The notes beneath the pieces were generated by a model that saw nothing but the letters and a program-made list of their open reading frames with translations, made no database searches and was not told the origin of the DNA. This document shows positions 59,837-64,000 of a stretch of DNA of 64,000 nucleotides, in pieces. Every line of letters starts with the position of its first letter. Positions within the stretch are counted from its first letter, which is position 1. The translations under genes were made by a program, and so were the position numbers. Source of the stretch: Stromatinia cepivora (taxonomy: Eukaryota; Ascomycota; Leotiomycetes; Helotiales; Sclerotiniaceae); assembly GCA_014898415.1 (NCBI GenBank), contig RCTD01000036.1:62001-126000 (forward strand), read 5' to 3'.

Positions 59837-62800
59837 TATTGGAAATGAGGCCATCATAGGATTAGAATTGAGGTCACAAGACTACAATAATGTATAAATC
59901 ATATTTGAGGATAATTTTAATTCTATTTCTATTAGAATTAAAGATCCTTAATTCAATTTATATAATCAATAATACTATTACTTCCTGTATCAAAAGTTAA
60001 TAGATTATAAAATCTGATTATATAATAATGATTAAAAAGCAAAGCAAATCGAAAAAGGATTAATATAATTAATAAGGGTAGAATAAAATGAAAATCAGAA
60101 TTTTCATATAATACCACCAAAGCAAAATTGAAATACGATAATACAGTTTATAACTCACAATATCATAGGCCAGAACAGAGAACAGTCTGTACAATGCTGA
60201 TACAGAATTATAGTAAAGGCGAAAAGCAAATTCATATAGTTATAAGAAAATATATTACAATATAATCTTACGAATTTTTTTATTATTTTGAATTTATTTG
60301 CTGTATACTTTTTTTTTTAAGATTATTTTAAAAATCTGAAGATTATTTTCGATATCTATTAAATAGTAAGAAATCTTTATAATATCGGAATCAAACAATC
60401 CTTTGAAATTCGATTAAAATAATTATAAACGATAATTCAGACAAACAAAGATACAATTGAAAGGGAAAGAATAATTTTATATAATTGATCAAATATTAAA
60501 CGAATATATATAGATTATAGGATCTAATATAATATCTGTTTATAAGATCAATAGTCGTATATATTATAATATTAAATTGAAATCGGAATATTTAAAGAAT
60601 AAAGCGAATATATTATTATATATTTGCATAATATTTAATAATAACAATGAAATCTTTATTGATGAATATTCAACAATATATATATTTTGGAGATATTTTA
60701 AATCAAAATATATCAGAATCAATATAATCATAATTAATATATATATAACGATAATCCAAAACTTCAAATTCCAATTTAATATTTATTCTGATATAATTAT
60801 TATCGAAATCTAAAATAAATTGAAAAAATACAAAAGGAAATTAAAAATTACAAACGAAAATTGTTAATTAATATATCAAAATATTATTTTGTTCTTGATT
60901 TTAATATATAGTTTTCTAATCGATTATTAAAGAATAATGGATATATTGAATATCCAAATCAATTTTAATATTAATAATAAAATTAAGTATTTATAAATTA
61001 AGGAATTTTGTTTTAAAAATAGATTAGAATTAATATAAATTGTAGAAAGATCTAGATACATTTTTTAACGCCAAAAATCAGATTTCGAGATTCTAAATAA
61101 TATTTGTGATTTGTATCAAAAAGAAAGTTATTATATATAAGATTATTTATATTTAATACAAATTAACAAATTCTTTTGTAATTATCTTTATCATCAAAAA
61201 AGAAAGGGATTATTGAATCCGAAAAAGATTTATTTCAACAAAAAAGATTAAGTATATTTTGTTAACAATATTTTTGAATCAGATTCCGATATTAAAAATA
61301 TAATAAAAAAAGATTACAATTTGATAAAGGAAATTATTAATAAAGCTTTTTTTAGTAAATGATATATCGATATAAATACTTTTTTATATATATTTGATCA
61401 ATCTTTATTATTCAGATCAATAGAATTTATTATTAAACAAAGGATAAAGATTAATAAAAAAATGATATATTATTATCATTAAAGTTTAATAAATATAATA
61501 TACAAAAATGATTTTAAAATACTATTTTCAAATATATTATATATATTAAAATTAAAAGTAAACTTATTATCAAAAAAAAGGATTTACAAAATAGAATTAT
61601 AAAGGGAATTTAATTTTCATTATATATATTTCAAAAAGGATAATAAAAAAGTTATTTATATTAAAATACAAAATAGAATATATATGGTTTTATATATAAC
61701 CAAAGAATATAAAGATATAATTTTTTATTTTAATATATATTAAAATGATTAGGAAAAAGGTTTTTCTTTAAAGATAATTGATAATATTAAAGGTATCGAT
61801 AACGAATTAATATTTAAGGAGAAAGAAAGATATCTATTATAATATTGAAGATTCAATTATTTAGGTCCAGATAAGATCAAGAATTTATATAAGGTATTCA
61901 ATATAATTAAACTGATAAAGATCCCAATTGAATTAGATATTTACAAAGTGTATATATTTATCAAGATGATTAATTGTATTTTAAAGTAATTGAATCTGTA
62001 TAAATCAAAGAGATTCAAATTTATATATTTCGATATTATAGGATCATTCTCAAAATCGATTCGAGGAAATTGTTATTTCATATTGATTATTGATAATTAT
62101 ACAAAAATAAATTGGATTATATTATTTAAACAAAAAGATAATATAATTCAAACATTGAAAATTTAAAAAAAGGAAATGGAATTAATTATTAAAGAAAAGA
62201 TCATTATAGTCAGAATTGATAATATATTGGAATTTCTATAAGCTATTCGTAAATAGTTATCAAGTATATAATCCGAAATTATAATAATTATTTCTTTATA
62301 TCAAAATGGATTTGTAGAACGGAATATAAGGATTATAGAAGTAGATATAAAAGCAATACTAAAAGAAGCTGGATTACTATTAGAATTTTGGAACGAAATT
62401 ATAGAGTATGATGTTTATATCAGGAATTGTATTAATATTGGTTCTAATATAAACGGAATAGATCGATCCTTTATAAAAGTTTTTATAGATATAATACTAA
62501 ATATAGAGATATATAAAATTTGGGGGAGCAAATGTTACGTTTATATTAATCCCAAGATTATTCTGAAAAGGTAGAGATACGATAAGTTGCAGGATATTTC
62601 GAGAGTTGGTGTATTTTTAGGGTACTCAAAAGTTACAAATAAATATATCAAAATATATTCTTCAAAATTAAGTTATATATTTCGATTAAATAAAGTAATT
62701 ATAGATGAATCTCATCAAAAAGGAGATTTGAATTTTAAATTAAGAAATTATAAATTAGGCTTATAAGGAATAAAGAATATAGAGTTAGATCGAAAATCTT

Positions 62801-64000
62801 ATAATAGATCGATAACAAATAAAGTATTTTCTTTATTTTCAATACTAAATGCGATATTTATATTATTTTTGTTCTAAATATTCTTTCTAATAAATATTAT
62901 ATCGAGTTCAATGATTATATTAAGTACCCCAATTATCGAATTGAAATCAGATAAATTAGATATATTAATATCAATATACAATGAAGATGAAAATAGCAAT
63001 ATCCAGAAAACAAATCAAGAATCTTTTTCTAAGAATGCTTTAAATATCGAATTCATTATTTCAGAGGGTTTAGTTTAAAAATCAACTTTTGCAAACCCTG
63101 AATTTGTACTAAAAGCAAAATTTAAGATTGTTTTAAATTTTGTTGATAAGTTTATTTCAGTAGGATCAAAAAGCGAAGTAAATCTATAATCATTTAAGAT
63201 CAAGTAAAAGGATGAAATAGATTTTGAAGATAAATCCTTAAGATATCTAATACGAAAACAGAAAAAAGATATAAAATAAGATTCTAAAGAAGAATGGGAA
63301 AGTAAGATTATAAAAGTATTGATTGTAATATCTATATAGGCTAAAATTCAAGAAAGTATAGAATATATTATGATTATAATTCTAATTATTTATAAGATAA
63401 ACCTTTATATCAAAAACAAAATCATTTCAGATTTTATGATTTCGTTGATAAATATAGATAATATAGAAAGTATAGTATATTCAATCGAAGAAATTTTAGG
63501 AATCAAAATACTAAGAATTTATAAAGAAGTAATATCGGATCGAGAATATTTTGAAAAATGGAAGGAAGTTATTCAAAAGGAAATTATATTTTTAATTCAA
63601 AATGGTATTTGGGAAGAATATATATTTCTTAAAGGAAGTAATCTGATTTCAATGAAATAAATATTTATAGTTAAGATTAAGGATAATAAGGTAAAACGAT
63701 TCAAAGCAAAATTAATAGTTCGAGGGTTTAATTAGGTATTAGGAAAGGATTATAATGAAATATTTGTATCAATAATGAAATTAAATATATTCAGATTATT
63801 CTTAATTATTATTGCAAAAGAAAATTTGGAATGTTTATATTTCGATATCAAAAATGCTTTTATTGAATTGTATTTGAAGGAAGAGATCTATTTCGAATTA
63901 TTTTAAGGTATCAAAATCAAAAAGGGATATATACTATAAGTCTTACAAAGTCTATATGATTTGAAGCAAATTGGAAAGGATTGAAGTTTATTATTGAAGA
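59837..64000 (+). mobile_element. Second Ty1/copia copy, RIP-degraded, continues beyond window
   Basis: 5' LTR 59837-60002 (166 bp, same family as 15,658, 27,480 and 32,800). The interior runs collinear with the nested copy in the opposite orientation. Integrase pattern at about 62,030-62,420 (SKSIRGNCYFILIIDNYTK, LYQNGFVERNIRIIE, LLLEFWNEIIEY), then GVFLGYSKVTNKYIKIY near 62,620, and reverse transcriptase pattern from about 63,540 to the end (WKEVIQKEIIFLIQNGIW, LIVRGFNQVLGKDYNEIF, FDIKNAFIELYLKEEIYF). In-frame stops throughout. The 3' LTR and target duplication are outside the window. Confidence 0.9.
63370..63660 (+). pseudogene. Copia reverse transcriptase start, longest open stretch of the second copy
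   Basis: 96 open codons ending SNLISMK, then a stop. The second half carries the start of the copia RT domain (KWKEVIQKEIIFLIQNGIW). It is the longest surviving stretch of the element's polyprotein, not a gene. Confidence 0.75.

Noticed and set aside
1..64000. tRNA, rRNA or snRNA genes
   Set aside because: I looked for T-loop-like GGTTCGA patterns and found none with a supporting A box and acceptor stem; a covariance-model scan would be decisive.

Overview
The window is nuclear DNA of a filamentous ascomycete (Pezizomycotina). Gene content, short GT-AG introns and a 1.85 kb pogo/Fot1-type transposon resembling Botrytis elements suggest the Leotiomycetes (Botrytis/Sclerotinia lineage), but the species is an inference. 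The window alternates between normal-GC gene blocks and very AT-rich blocks in which every transposon reading frame is broken. The mutations are mostly CpA to TpA (TpG to TpA on the other strand), the mark of repeat-induced point mutation (RIP).

Layout. 1-12,607 is a conserved housekeeping block: a CSC1/OSCA-type stress-gated channel (minus, cut by the window start), an Hva1-TUDOR acidic nuclear protein (minus, with a short first exon), an unrecognised 420-aa protein (minus) and the RNA polymerase II degradation factor Def1 (plus, three exons). 12,608-14,800 is non-coding with simple repeats. About 14,800-36,980 is RIP-degraded transposon sequence. Its core is a nested stack in which each insertion can be bounded by its own target-site duplication: a Fot1-like DNA transposon (20,564-36,976) holds a Ty3/gypsy chromovirus (20,971-35,193), which holds a 1.68 kb non-autonomous LTR element (23,543-25,217) and a full-length Ty1/copia element (27,480-32,965). 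A second pogo-like transposon (18,500-20,529) lies beside the stack and a solo copia LTR lies at 15,658-15,823.

37,079-47,025 is a second gene block: a 2EXR-domain protein starting about 100 bp from the end of the TE stack, a questin-oxidase-like (AflY-type) enzyme head-to-head with a UBE3D/Ipa1-type E2-binding protein, a broken FAD-linked oxidase, and two UstYa-like (DUF3328) genes or remnants. The last three look like a decaying secondary-metabolite or RiPP-type cluster. 47,026-52,790 has no recognised gene but holds a solo gypsy LTR, microsatellites and a Flipper-like DNA transposon. 52,791-58,195 holds an L-asparaginase with a C-terminal ankyrin region (minus, three exons) divergent from a Vps75/SET-type NAP histone chaperone (plus, three exons). 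From 58,900 to the end is RIP-degraded sequence again: a Tc1 relic cut by a second copy of the copia element, which runs off the window.

There is no functional operon-like system here. I found no CRISPR array, rRNA or tRNA. The main interest lies in the fully resolvable TE nest with its TSD hierarchy, the RIP contrast between long elements and short solo LTRs, the UstYa/FAD-oxidase remnants, and an asparaginase intron carrying tandem hairpin-forming repeats. Splice sites were assigned by eye and are supported by reading-frame continuity, not by transcripts.
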